In this document: positions 46,433 to 56,000 of the stretch, one piece after another | How positions within the stretch are numbered: position 1 is the first letter of the stretch | Layout: the number at the start of each line of letters is the position of its first letter | DNA from: Acidobacteriota bacterium | Lineage (GTDB): Bacteria; Acidobacteriota; Blastocatellia; Pyrinomonadales; Pyrinomonadaceae | Direction: 5' to 3' | NCBI GenBank assembly: GCA_020199835.1 | Contig: JAIVJV010000001.1 | Span: 1-64,000 of the forward strand | Length of the DNA: 64,000 bases | The notes under the pieces: model-generated | Told to the model about the DNA's origin: nothing | Databases searched by the model: none | Seen by the model: only the letters and a program-made list of their open reading frames with translations | Made by a program: the position numbers and the translations under genes

Positions 46433-46810
46433 TTGTTAACTTACATTCTCTACGGCCTATTCGTTCTCGCGTGCTTGATCCTGATCGTGGTGATCCTACT
46501 GCAACCAGGCAAAGCAGACGCGGGCGCGCTCTTTTCAAACACGCTTTCGAGCACGGCATTCGGCCCGCGCGGCACCGCGAGTTTGCTGGCGAAGATCACG
46601 ATCGGCGCCGCGGCGTCATTTATGCTGATCGCGTTGATGCTGGGCTTGCCGGTGTTCACCGGCTCGCGTTCGGTGTTGCAATCAACGCCGGCCGCGCCAG
46701 TAGCGAGTCCGAGCCCAACGCCAGCTCCGGCGCAACAAGCGCCACCGCAAGAAGCGTCACCTGCAACACCACCGGCGACACCCGCAGCTTCACCTGCGGC
46801 AACTCAGTGA
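46433..46810 (+). CDS. secG: Preprotein translocase subunit SecG
   Basis: A 125-residue protein from TTG 46433. Two membrane helices (about 3-22 and 52-73) flank the conserved LLQPGKADAGALF and FGPRGTASLLAKIT, diagnostic for SecG of the SecYEG channel. The C-terminal ~45 residues are a Pro/Ala/Ser/Gln-rich extension, longer than in many SecG proteins. The position after tpiA is the common bacterial arrangement. Confidence 0.94.
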   Translation: MLTYILYGLFVLACLILIVVILLQPGKADAGALFSNTLSSTAFGPRGTASLLAKITIGAAASFMLIALMLGLPVFTGSRSVLQSTPAAPVASPSPTPAPAQQAPPQEASPATPPATPAASPAATQ

Positions 46811-46939
46811 TGTGAGGTTTGAATCCGCGGGTTGCGGTTTAATCCGCGGCTTAGAAGTCTTGATAGCAGTAATCGCACGAGCAGTAGCTAACGTTGGTTC
46901 TGCATCTAACGCTGCTCGTTCGTTTGAAAACATTCCGGC

Positions 46940-46945
46940 TATAAT
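46940..46945 (+). promoter_or_regulatory. -10 element of tRNA-Leu
   Basis: A perfect TATAAT lies 31 bases before the tRNA. The -35 region at the usual distance is weak. Confidence 0.5.
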
Positions 46946-46976
46946 GGCCGCAGCCTTCCAAGGCGCTTCACTTCAT

Positions 46977-47061
46977 GCCGAAGTGGCGGAACTGGCAGAC
47001 GCGCACGTTTGAGGGGCGTGTGAGGCAACTCGTGGGGGTTCGAGTCCCCCCTTCGGCACCA
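46977..47061 (+). tRNA. tRNA-Leu (anticodon GAG)
   Basis: An 85-base class II tRNA. Acceptor GCCGAAG pairs with CTTCGGC. The anticodon stem CACGT/GCGTG encloses TTGAGGG, giving anticodon GAG. There is a long variable arm, and the T-arm is GGGGG-TTCGAGT-CCCCC. Discriminator A and CCA are encoded. It marks the left edge of the AT-richer accessory island, and tRNA genes are frequent integration sites. Confidence 0.96.
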
Positions 47062-47539
47062 AGTCCTTTATTTTCAACAACGTACAGGCATTACGTGCAT
47101 TATGTGCAGCGTACAAATCCCTTATTCACAATGTTTATGTTTTGGTTGGTGCCGCATGTCGGAATCGAATGGTTGCCGCCTTACGGAGGTAGTTTCCATT
47201 GTCCGAATTGTCGGGACCGGTCCTCGGCTACTGAAACGTGAGTTGGCAGCGGAAGCAGAGGCGACCCGCTCCAGATTTCCTACACCATCTGTGGCTTCGG
47301 CAGATTGGGAACATTGGCTCCGTAATAAACTCCCACTCATATCGACTACCTGCATTGTCGAAGCTAGCTAAGTTTATTCGCAGGTAGACCATAGAGAATT
47401 GAGTCAACGTGTACCCCAACTCGATCCCAGTCTGCACAGGTGGTAGCAGATCTGCTGCTGAACTTAGTGTCCTTCACGACTCACGAACCACTGCAACGTC
47501 GGCCTGTCTCGATTTATTCCGAGTGATTGTGCCTCTCAT
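47062..47539. other. Gene-free stretch at the island edge
   Basis: I find no convincing gene here. On the minus strand the 3' end of a tRNA-like sequence can be read near 47147-47180 (TTCGATTCC, then GCGGCACCA), but no full cloverleaf folds. The stretch could be debris from integration events beside tRNA-Leu. Confidence 0.4.
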
Positions 47540-47568
47540 GAGACAGAAGACCTACCCGTCTATATAAT
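47540..47568 (+). promoter_or_regulatory. Promoter of the SIR2 gene pair
   Basis: GAGACA (47540-47545) and a perfect TATAAT (47563-47568) are exactly 17 bases apart. Transcription would start near 47575. The first ATG of the downstream frame (47567) lies inside the -10 box, so translation more likely starts at ATG 47579, on a nearly leaderless messenger. Confidence 0.6.
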
Positions 47569-47578
47569 GTGTCCCCGG

Positions 47579-48466
47579 ATGGTTCTACCTAGCACCCCCG
47601 AAAGTGAGGCGGCAAAGAAGCTTCTACTCACACCGAATGCCTGTGTGGCGTTTCTCGGAAGTGCAGTGAGCAATCCGCCAGCGGGAACCTGGAAAGATCT
47701 CGTTCGAGAAATCGCGAGCACATCCGGCGTGACTTTTGACGATGGCATTCCTGCAGCCAGATATCCCGATTTGATTGATGATTGCATTGCGAAAGATGAA
47801 GCTGGCTGCAATCAGGTACTGCGACGAATACTCCCAGAACACTCCAGCTCATCGCGAACAGCACTACACTATATTCATAGCTTCAATTTGAAAGCCGTGG
47901 TTACGACCAATTTCGATCCCTATATCCGTTTTCAAGGGAGCGCCGAAAAATACACGCACGTACACATTTATCCTGATCTGCCTCTTTCGAGTGGACTTTC
48001 CAATGGAATATTCTATATCCACGGCTACTTTGGCGCGGATGACGTGAACGCAAATATTTGTAGACTCGTATTGGGTCGTCGCTCGTTCGAGCAGGCTTAC
48101 CGCGATTCGCTTCTCCCTGGGTTTTTGTTGAATCTGTTTGTCTACGAGGACATCATCTTTGTCGGGTTTAACCCAACGGAACATTACGTAAGTCAGCTTC
48201 TAGAGCAAGCGATGCGAATGCGAGCAGAAGTCGGCAGCAACAAGCGAAGATATATCTTAGTCCGCGCTCCGTCTGGAACTGCAAGTGATCGCGCGTGGGA
48301 TGAGAATTGGGTTGAACAAATCAAGTCGTTAGGCATCGAGCCCGTTTACTACGACTCGTCGCTACCGGATTACAATGGACTTGAAGAATTATTAAATACT
48401 TGGCTGGTTCAGAGTAACCTGAAAAGCCGTCCAGCGCCCTTGACGCCGTCATTTGGTATGAACTGA
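47579..48466 (+). CDS. SIR2-like NAD-binding protein, probable defence effector
   Basis: A protein of 295 residues from ATG 47579. Counting from an ATG four codons earlier, SIR2-like motifs are FLGSAVSNP at 29-37 (nucleotide loop), TTNFD at 113-117 with the catalytic-type Asn115, YIHG with His152, and FVGFNPTE at 198-205. The zinc ribbon of true deacetylases is absent. Bacterial SIR2-like proteins of this kind deplete NAD on phage infection (Thoeris ThsA, DSR, Avs5), so an NADase effector is the likely role. No sensor domain is fused. The next gene starts 12 bases later and may supply it. Confidence 0.82.
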   Translation: MVLPSTPESEAAKKLLLTPNACVAFLGSAVSNPPAGTWKDLVREIASTSGVTFDDGIPAARYPDLIDDCIAKDEAGCNQVLRRILPEHSSSSRTALHYIHSFNLKAVVTTNFDPYIRFQGSAEKYTHVHIYPDLPLSSGLSNGIFYIHGYFGADDVNANICRLVLGRRSFEQAYRDSLLPGFLLNLFVYEDIIFVGFNPTEHYVSQLLEQAMRMRAEVGSNKRRYILVRAPSGTASDRAWDENWVEQIKSLGIEPVYYDSSLPDYNGLEELLNTWLVQSNLKSRPAPLTPSFGMN

Positions 48467-48478
48467 TTACACGTCGAT

Positions 48479-51358
48479 ATGTCCGAAAAGCCGTTCAGTG
48501 CCCTTTTGGCAGAATGTGACTCGTTAATGACCGGGCCGGTCACTGACGCTACGGTGGATCGCTTCGTTGCCTTGATTGAAGATCCCACCTTGTATAAATA
48601 CGCCTTTCAAACCCTGCAGAACCCCGCTTGGATAGAACCACTTAACCAACGAGGATTCTTTCTTCGCCCACCGGAGCCGACGGTCGACAACGAAAAGTCC
48701 ACGATCAGTTTTCCCACGTGGCCTGAGATTCAGTTTTTGGTGCGGATGGCTCAAGTTGCACCAAGTGACGTGCTTACGGTGTTGTTGACAGTACGCACAA
48801 CAGCTAACGTGTCCGTTCATTACGACATTGCGCGTGCAGCGCTTGCAATGCCGCCTCCGCTCGCATCTGAAGTCGCGAATAAAGAGACCGTATGGCTCGA
48901 TGAACAGAATCGAACGGTACTGGGGTTTCATGCATTCGCCACACTAGGCAAGCTCATATCGCACTTGGCGAAAGGTGGCGAGAAGGAGTCCTCTCTCAAT
49001 TTAGCCCGCAGTCTCCTGCGAATACTACCTGATCCGCGTGCGGCGGATAACGCGGCGTCCAGTCCCTTCACCCTGTCACGAGAGCCAATCACACTCATCG
49101 AGTACTTCGACTATGAGCTTGTTCTGAGGGAGACGGTCCAAGATTTGGTAGCTGTGGGTGGTCTCGATAGTCTCGTCCTTCTAAGTGATTTATTGGAGCA
49201 AGCGATTACTCTTTCGACGGACTATGGAGACGAAAACCGAAACGAAGATTATTCATACATTTGGCGCCCGTCGCTTGAGGCCGGCCAGGACAGGGGGCTT
49301 AAAGATGCATTGGTATCAGCGACAAAGAAAGCGGTCGAGACACTCGCAGAAGAAAATCCCGATAATGTTGGCACTATAGTAAACATTCTCGAACAGCGAC
49401 GGTGGAACATCTTTCGGCGACTGAGCCTTTGGTTAATGGGAAAGTACCCGGAACGGGCGACAGCACTAATCAAACAACACCTAACGGACGAAAGACTTTT
49501 GGACTCAGGTGCTGAATGGGAAGCTTTGGCGGCGACCCACTTTGGTGAACTACTTCGTGAAGAGCAGAATCTTTACCTCAATTGGATTGAAAAGGGCCCA
49601 TTGCGGACCTTCTCAGACCTTGCAGATCATCGGAGATTCTTTGGTGAAGATACCACTGAAGGAGACTACCAGCGATACGTTCGCACTTGGAAACGCGATC
49701 GGCTGAAGATTATTGAATTGGCATTACCTGGGGAATGGACGACAAAGTATCAAGCGCTCGTCGATGAGTTAGGAGAACCAGAAGTCTCTGTAGCTACACC
49801 ATATTTAGCAGAGGATGTTGAAACTGGGCGAAGCCCGAAAACGATAGAAGAGCTGCGATCAATCGGGATCCCTGAGCTCGTAAGCTACTTGCGAAACTGG
49901 AAACCTGAAACGGGATCGGAATCGCAATTTGCATTGGCAAGCTCGCTGGCTGCCGCGGTTCAGTCGGAGCCGCAACGATTTGCAACAAACGCTTCACAGT
50001 TTGCCGAATTAGATCCTGCGTACCTGAAAAGCATTATCTCGGGAATCCGCCAGGGTATTGAAGCCGGCTGGACTGTGGCTTGGGAACCTTTGATTCGTCT
50101 TTGCCACGATTTCATCGTTGGTCGGACTCAGGCAGATAAAGCTCGATATGACTCCTCTCTAAAACGAGAGACTCTGTCGCTCTTTACGAAGGGCCTCAAC
50201 AATCAACCAGCCGAAATCCCATTTTCGTTGAGAGAACTCACTTGGGAAACGCTTCAGGTGCTCACGTCTGATCCCGATCCCACAGTGGAATACGAAGCAA
50301 AGTACGGGGACGGCTTAGATCCTGCAACCTTGTCGATTAATTCGGTGCGCGGCGAAGCCATGCACCGAGTGATTCAATACGGACTCTGGGTTCGCCGTGC
50401 CCTTCAGGAAGGTGAAGGTAAGGGGGCCATCAACCGTGGGTTTCAGGACATGCCGGAATTACAGAAAGTGCTGGACGACCATCTGGATATTCAAAAAGAT
50501 CCGTCGGTCGCGATCAGAGCAGTGTATGGTCAATGGCTTCCCTGGCTCATTTTTCTGGATAAAGAGTGGACCATCGGAAAACTCGCTCAGATTTTTCCGA
50601 AAGACGAGTCGTTAGCAAAATACGGCGTCGTAGCTTGGTTTACCTACATCATTTTTTGTCAACCTTACGATGAAGCATTTGACGTTCTTCAAGAAGAGTA
50701 TGCGGTTGCTATTGAAAGGCTGGGTCGAGAATCTATTAAGAAGCCTTCGTATGGAGATCCAAGTCAAAGTCTTGCCAGCCATGTCATGGCGCTGTATTGG
50801 AGGGGCAAGCTGGATTTCGGCGACTCAGGGCTCTTACAGAAGTTTTTCGAGCGGGCACCGACTCAGTTAGCAAGTTATGCAATGTGGTTCGTCGGTAATA
50901 GTCTAAAAAATTCCAAACACGAAGTTGCTGCATCGATCCGCGACCGTTTGCAGAGTCTCTGGGAATGGAGAGTTACCATTGGTCAGGCAGGCGAGCTTTC
51001 GACCTTCGGCCTTTGGTTTACGTCGAACAAGTTTGAGAAAAATTGGGCTATTCAACAACTGTACGAAGCATTAAGGACTACTGGCGAGATTGAGGATGAG
51101 AGTGAGGTAGTTCAACAGCTCGCGACGCAAAGTTTTGCGAATCCCATTCTGCCTATTGAATGTCTTAAGCTCTTGGCCAGCACGGCGAGAGATTATTGGC
51201 GAGTTTTCGATTATCAAGACAGCGCTAAGAAGATTATCGCTGACGCATTGAAAAGTGGTGACTTCACCGCGCAGAGGTTAGCTGAGGATGTGGTTGAGCG
51301 TCTGATGGCACAGGGCCATCTGACATTCAGAGATTTGTTGCGATCTCCGGTTTCGTGA
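48479..51358 (+). CDS. Large helical protein paired with the SIR2 protein, probable sensor
   Basis: A 959-residue protein, almost entirely predicted helix, with no membrane segment and no ATPase motif. The N-terminal portion contains LQNPAWIEPLNQRGFF followed by a proline-rich turn, then long alpha-solenoid-like repeats. I cannot name a family. Its position 12 bases after the SIR2 gene, on the same transcript, suggests a functional pair. DSR-type defence proteins carry a SIR2 domain followed by a long helical sensor in one chain, and here the two could be separate polypeptides. This is inference from layout. Confidence 0.8.
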   Translation: MSEKPFSALLAECDSLMTGPVTDATVDRFVALIEDPTLYKYAFQTLQNPAWIEPLNQRGFFLRPPEPTVDNEKSTISFPTWPEIQFLVRMAQVAPSDVLTVLLTVRTTANVSVHYDIARAALAMPPPLASEVANKETVWLDEQNRTVLGFHAFATLGKLISHLAKGGEKESSLNLARSLLRILPDPRAADNAASSPFTLSREPITLIEYFDYELVLRETVQDLVAVGGLDSLVLLSDLLEQAITLSTDYGDENRNEDYSYIWRPSLEAGQDRGLKDALVSATKKAVETLAEENPDNVGTIVNILEQRRWNIFRRLSLWLMGKYPERATALIKQHLTDERLLDSGAEWEALAATHFGELLREEQNLYLNWIEKGPLRTFSDLADHRRFFGEDTTEGDYQRYVRTWKRDRLKIIELALPGEWTTKYQALVDELGEPEVSVATPYLAEDVETGRSPKTIEELRSIGIPELVSYLRNWKPETGSESQFALASSLAAAVQSEPQRFATNASQFAELDPAYLKSIISGIRQGIEAGWTVAWEPLIRLCHDFIVGRTQADKARYDSSLKRETLSLFTKGLNNQPAEIPFSLRELTWETLQVLTSDPDPTVEYEAKYGDGLDPATLSINSVRGEAMHRVIQYGLWVRRALQEGEGKGAINRGFQDMPELQKVLDDHLDIQKDPSVAIRAVYGQWLPWLIFLDKEWTIGKLAQIFPKDESLAKYGVVAWFTYIIFCQPYDEAFDVLQEEYAVAIERLGRESIKKPSYGDPSQSLASHVMALYWRGKLDFGDSGLLQKFFERAPTQLASYAMWFVGNSLKNSKHEVAASIRDRLQSLWEWRVTIGQAGELSTFGLWFTSNKFEKNWAIQQLYEALRTTGEIEDESEVVQQLATQSFANPILPIECLKLLASTARDYWRVFDYQDSAKKIIADALKSGDFTAQRLAEDVVERLMAQGHLTFRDLLRSPVS

Positions 51359-51862
51359 AAGAGAGTTATTTAGTGGGGGATTGCACGAGACACAATTACG
51401 ATGCGGCCTTCGGCACTCATTCGTGATCAAGACCAGCCGGGCCAATAGAGAAGTCTTTGCTGAGAAACCTACAAGCAACAGAAGCAGTGCCGCTGGTCAT
51501 GCCAGTTTTGAGGGCCTCGGTGGTTGAGGGTTAAGAAACTGAATGATCTCTTTCAATAATGTCTGGTTCCAAGCTATACAACGTCGTGCTCGGCGCTCTA
51601 ACTCGAATTTGCTTTGGCTTCTCGCGACAATTTCCTGTCAGTTCGGAACGCTGTCATGGCTTTTTCAGCGAAAAGGACTCCCTTAATCAGTACTAAATCT
51701 TTATTCAACTAAGCAGGCTTGAAAGGACCTATTACACGAGTGCAGCGCAAAAGCTAACATCGAAGGATGTGGTAGAAAGGATAGCTATGATTTTCGAGGA
51801 CTCAGTCCACGCAACATCTAGCGTAATCGCAGACTCTTCGACGTGAGGCTTGTTGTCAGTTC
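51359..51862. other. Gene-free stretch between two defence modules
   Basis: About 500 bases between the ends of convergent genes. I see no gene, repeat array or strong hairpin. It may hold decayed sequence from earlier insertions. Confidence 0.4.
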
Positions 51863-52966
51863 TTACACTTTGACAAGATCAAGTCTTTCAATCAAGTCGT
51901 TCATGATTGGCGGCTCGACTTGGATCCGATTGAATGATTCATTGTAGAAGCGCTGCTCAAGCTGCAGTAATGCCGTCGGAAACTTTCCCGCAAAGCGCGG
52001 GTGAGGGTAAAAGACTGGACCAACGCAGACATGAAACCCTACCCTCAAAAATGCCAAGACACCAGCGAGCGTAGGAGCCTTGTCACTCTTATTTGTAAGA
52101 ACGCCGTCTGGCATAAATCCTGTTTCCACCAATCGGCGATTCTCATCGTACCGATCGTAACTGCTTCCGAATAGCGCAATATCAAAATCCTCAAAATCAC
52201 TACAAATACCTGAAGCCTGTATCGCGAGTAGCACAGGTGTTTCCGAATTACGGACCTGCCTGCGTTTCCTTCTTACGGCCAGACGAATTCTCTCCTTGGA
52301 GTTGTCAATCAAACTCACAGGCGCTTCCCATCCAAGGCGTTCGCTCTGTGTTGTTGTCGGAAACAGATGCAGATGGACCATACCTGTTGGCAGTTCAACA
52401 CTGATTTCCCGGTCCGGTTCATCGTCCTGAGGTGGAGCAACATCCAACATTCGCGATACTGTACGCTCAAAATTCTTTCTCGAGTCTGCTGGTCCAATCT
52501 TCGGCAATTCGTAGACACACACGCGCCAGCCCTGAGGGGCCTTAGATTCAATGAAATCAAGCAACGGGATTCGGTTCTTCAATTCCACACCTACGGCTCC
52601 GTCAAAGATCGGAGCTTTAGCCTCAACAGTAATCGCTACGTCGGGGAATTGTGCAATAAAGTCTGGCCTTCGACCGTCGGAATTACTAGCTTCGATAACG
52701 ATACTGCCTCCCATTTCCTGAAGAATACGAGCTACCATCAATTCAAAGAAAGCGCTCTGCCATCTTTCTCGCAGGTCATGAACGAACTTATCCTGATTGG
52801 ATAGTGGCAAGTGAGAAATGTGCTGATTTAGAAAGCGACGGCAGGCTCTCGCTCGTGGAACAGTCGACCGCGCAAGCCATTCCAAAGTATGTTCTCCTCT
52901 GCTGGCATATGTGTCGTCAGGAAGAGCCGGCTCAGGAAACCAAGTTGAATCGAACTGCACTTTCAT
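51863..52966 (-). CDS. PD-(D/E)xK nuclease-like protein, probable effector
   Basis: A protein of 367 residues from ATG 52966; an upstream ATG would overlap the next gene and add a poor N-terminus. The nuclease signature is clear: Glu75 in FFELMVARIL, Asp102 in RRPDFIAQF and Glu115-x-Lys117 in VTVEAKA-type order (read ITVEAKA). This is the spacing of PD-(D/E)xK endonucleases. The C-terminal half is unrecognised. It lies 37 bases after the NACHT-HEAT gene, on the same strand, so the pair is probably one operon with this as the DNA-cleaving arm. Confidence 0.8.
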   Translation of the reverse strand: MKVQFDSTWFPEPALPDDTYASRGEHTLEWLARSTVPRARACRRFLNQHISHLPLSNQDKFVHDLRERWQSAFFELMVARILQEMGGSIVIEASNSDGRRPDFIAQFPDVAITVEAKAPIFDGAVGVELKNRIPLLDFIESKAPQGWRVCVYELPKIGPADSRKNFERTVSRMLDVAPPQDDEPDREISVELPTGMVHLHLFPTTTQSERLGWEAPVSLIDNSKERIRLAVRRKRRQVRNSETPVLLAIQASGICSDFEDFDIALFGSSYDRYDENRRLVETGFMPDGVLTNKSDKAPTLAGVLAFLRVGFHVCVGPVFYPHPRFAGKFPTALLQLEQRFYNESFNRIQVEPPIMNDLIERLDLVKV

Positions 52967-53003
52967 GAATATTAATCTTCTGCTTTGGGTACTACTTCTG
53001 CCA

Positions 53004-56000
53004 TTACTGAAACCAAATGGTTCCGCGCGTATCCCAACGTTTTTTTTCCTCCTCCTCACGTTTTCGGTACTGTTCACGCAATCTCTCACTGATGGCCTTA
53101 GTCACAGAAGTCACGAAAACGGTGGCCAAAGGGTCTTGCGGCGCAAAGTGGCGCAATTCGTGTACTGTAGATATGTCCCCTTGTTCCTTTAAACAAAGGT
53201 ATGACGACAGTCGTGCCATTGCGGCCCCTGATCCAAAGCGACTAATGTGTGTTCCTAATCGGTGATGTTTGAGTTGCATGGTCTTCGCTGCGTCGGCAGC
53301 TTGGCGAACCAGAAGTTCGCTCGCGTACCGAGCAGACTCAATATGCATATCACCGAACTCTAAAAACCCGAGCATAGATATCGCACACGATCTGGTCCAT
53401 TCGTCCGAAGTTGGATCATAAAGCTCACCGAATAATTCCTGACAGAGAGCTGTGCTCGTTTGTTTCAATGAGTTTGCAGTAAGTTCGCGCGTTAGCAAGT
53501 AGCGGTCGCATAGCAGCCGTTTTATAGTTTGTTTTAGTGTTGGTAATTCTACATCTTTGGCAATAAACAGTTTGGGAATGAGGTGGGCTAAAGTCTGACG
53601 TGCTCCGATTCCGAGATATCCAATGTCGTATGCCTTATTGACCTGATGAAGCATAACGTTTGGCTCGTGCGCCACCAATCCTTCGATCAGATGACTCTGA
53701 TTGTCATAACGTCTCGACTCGTCACTAGACCAGTCTTCAAACTGCTCCATGATCGCACGTTGAGCTTTCGGAACCTCCCAATATGCGCCAAGTGCACGTA
53801 GATAGGTGGATCGGAACTCGCGATGACTTGTGAAAACAGAGTCAATTAAGACATCGACGATTTGATGGGATCGGAAACGCGCGAGTGCATCAATGTACTG
53901 CGGGGCATGGTTGTCCTCTACTGCGCGCTCTATATCGGCGATTGCTTCGCGAGCGTCAAGTCGGCCCAACGTTTCTGCCGCCTGAGCCTTAACCGAGAGA
54001 TCGTTGTCTTCACGAAGCAGCTTGATTAGGGTCGGTATAACCGATTTATCTTGGCTGGAACCCAGGAGTTTGGCAGCATATCTCCGCAACGATGTTTCAG
54101 CCGTCCCGAGAACAATTTTTTCAAAGACAGCCCGATGTTCCTCAGCATTAAGTCGAGCCAATGTTTCTAGACAAATCAGTCTACTATTAATCCCCACGGA
54201 ATCATCTTGCGCCATAATAACGAGTTCTGTTTTGTGAAGAGCACCGCTTTGAATAAGCGGACAGAGCGCCTCCTCCGCAAAGTCTTCAGATCCCGAATCT
54301 GAGGATCGCAAATAGTCGAGCACCGCTTCGCCGCCACGTCTGGATCCACACGTACCAAGAGCGCGTGCTGCTTGTCCGGTTTCGTACCACACATCTGGGC
54401 CATCAGCGACCGGATGATGCATTCGATCCAAAAGAGCTGCTTCGGCCCGCGGATCAGCCGCTACCCAGAGAAGTTCACACACTTCCGCTGCTACAATCGT
54501 TCTTGCTTCTTGCAGAAATTGACTGGCGGCCGTAACAAATGTGGACGCCTGACACTTTACCACTGCCAAAAGATCTGAAACCCCTTCGCGACTCTGTTCC
54601 ACCGGATATTCATCGAATCGCGCAACCATAGGCAGAAGATTATCAACAACCAATTGGGCTAAGTCAGTACCCTTATTAAGTAGTTCGGACGTGATCTCTG
54701 ACATTAGTTCTATATGTTCAGGTAACCACGCCCTTCCAAACACTTGAGAGCTCAACCAGACATTGCCACCACGAGTCGGTGCCATAAGTTCTGAAGCGAG
54801 ATTCTCCAAAATGATCCTTTGAGCAGGCGCAATCTCAAGTGACTCAGCCGCCAGGATCGCGTGAGCTCGATGTAGTTCACCCTCACCCAACAATCCTTCC
54901 TGAATAAGCCGAACCGCGATCGGTTCTGCTTTCGCTTTATCTGTTTCCATCAAGGCTGCGAGAAGCTGCCGTGGTGTCCAATACCTTTTGATTCTAGTTC
55001 CGTTGGCGTCGACCTTAGGCCGCAGAGCCTCACATAGGGGTTCGAAAGCCTTTGGCGTAGGCACTTCCTTTAGATAATAGGCGGCCGCGTTAACGACTTG
55101 TTCGTCTGGGTGGCCAAGCCCCCGAATGGCATAACGCACTTGGTTTTTGTCTCGTAGGTGTGCAGCTGTCAGGAGAGCATTTGTCACTAGACTAGAACTG
55201 CTGTTCGCATCGTCCTCAAGGCAATGCGCTAGAGCTTTCGACACTTGCTCATCAAAAAAACCTATCCCACGTAAAGCATAGAGATGGCGACTGCGAATCT
55301 CTGCCAAACGCGAAGAGTCCTTTATAACCCCCACCAATCTTGAAACTGCTTGCCGTCCTAAACGGCCGAATGCGGTAGCTGCCGCTTCGCGTACGCTCTC
55401 TTCAGAGTCTTCCAAGAGACTCATCAGATCTGCTTGCGATTGCGAATCTTGATGCATTCCCACCAACGCTGCTGCCAATTGTCGAGCCACGGGGTTAGGA
55501 TCGTGTAAATGTCGACGTACGATGGCCAAGGATTCCGGCGCAGTTCTAAAGCCCTGAATGGCCTCTCTGTAAAAGTAAATCCGATCAAATCCTTCACGCT
55601 TCACAATCTCAAAAATGACGCCAATGACAGATGGGCTCAGCAGTGGGAAAAGAGACTTGCTCGTAAAGTGGAAGTCTTCCACGAGGATCTCAACTACCTG
55701 TTGCAGAACAGTACTCCTGGGAGTTTCATCAACAAGGCGATTTATCCAAGCCAGGAGAGCGTCGAGCGTTGTTAAGGAAAATCGTGCCTCCTTGGCCCAA
55801 CTAACAACTAGTTCTCGCAGGTTTTCCGTAGTCTTGTCAGCGGCTATACGGGCTAGTTCATGCGACAAAAAATATGGACCCGCTCCTGGAGGGCGAAATC
55901 CGATCATCTTTCGGGAGACCTCACTTGATTCGGTTAGAATCCCTGCCGATAGTAAAGCCTCGTGAGGTGTACGTCGTGCAGAACCTTTATCGTCGAATTC

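Noticed and set aside
47147-47235. tRNA-like sequence on the minus strand (TTCGATTCC and GCGGCACCA at its 3' end)
   Set aside because: The acceptor and T stems do not close and no anticodon arm fits, so it is at most a tRNA remnant.
47102-47371. Open frame of 89 codons just after tRNA-Leu
   Set aside because: It overlaps the tRNA-like debris, has no ribosome site or recognisable domain, and shows composition unlike the real genes.
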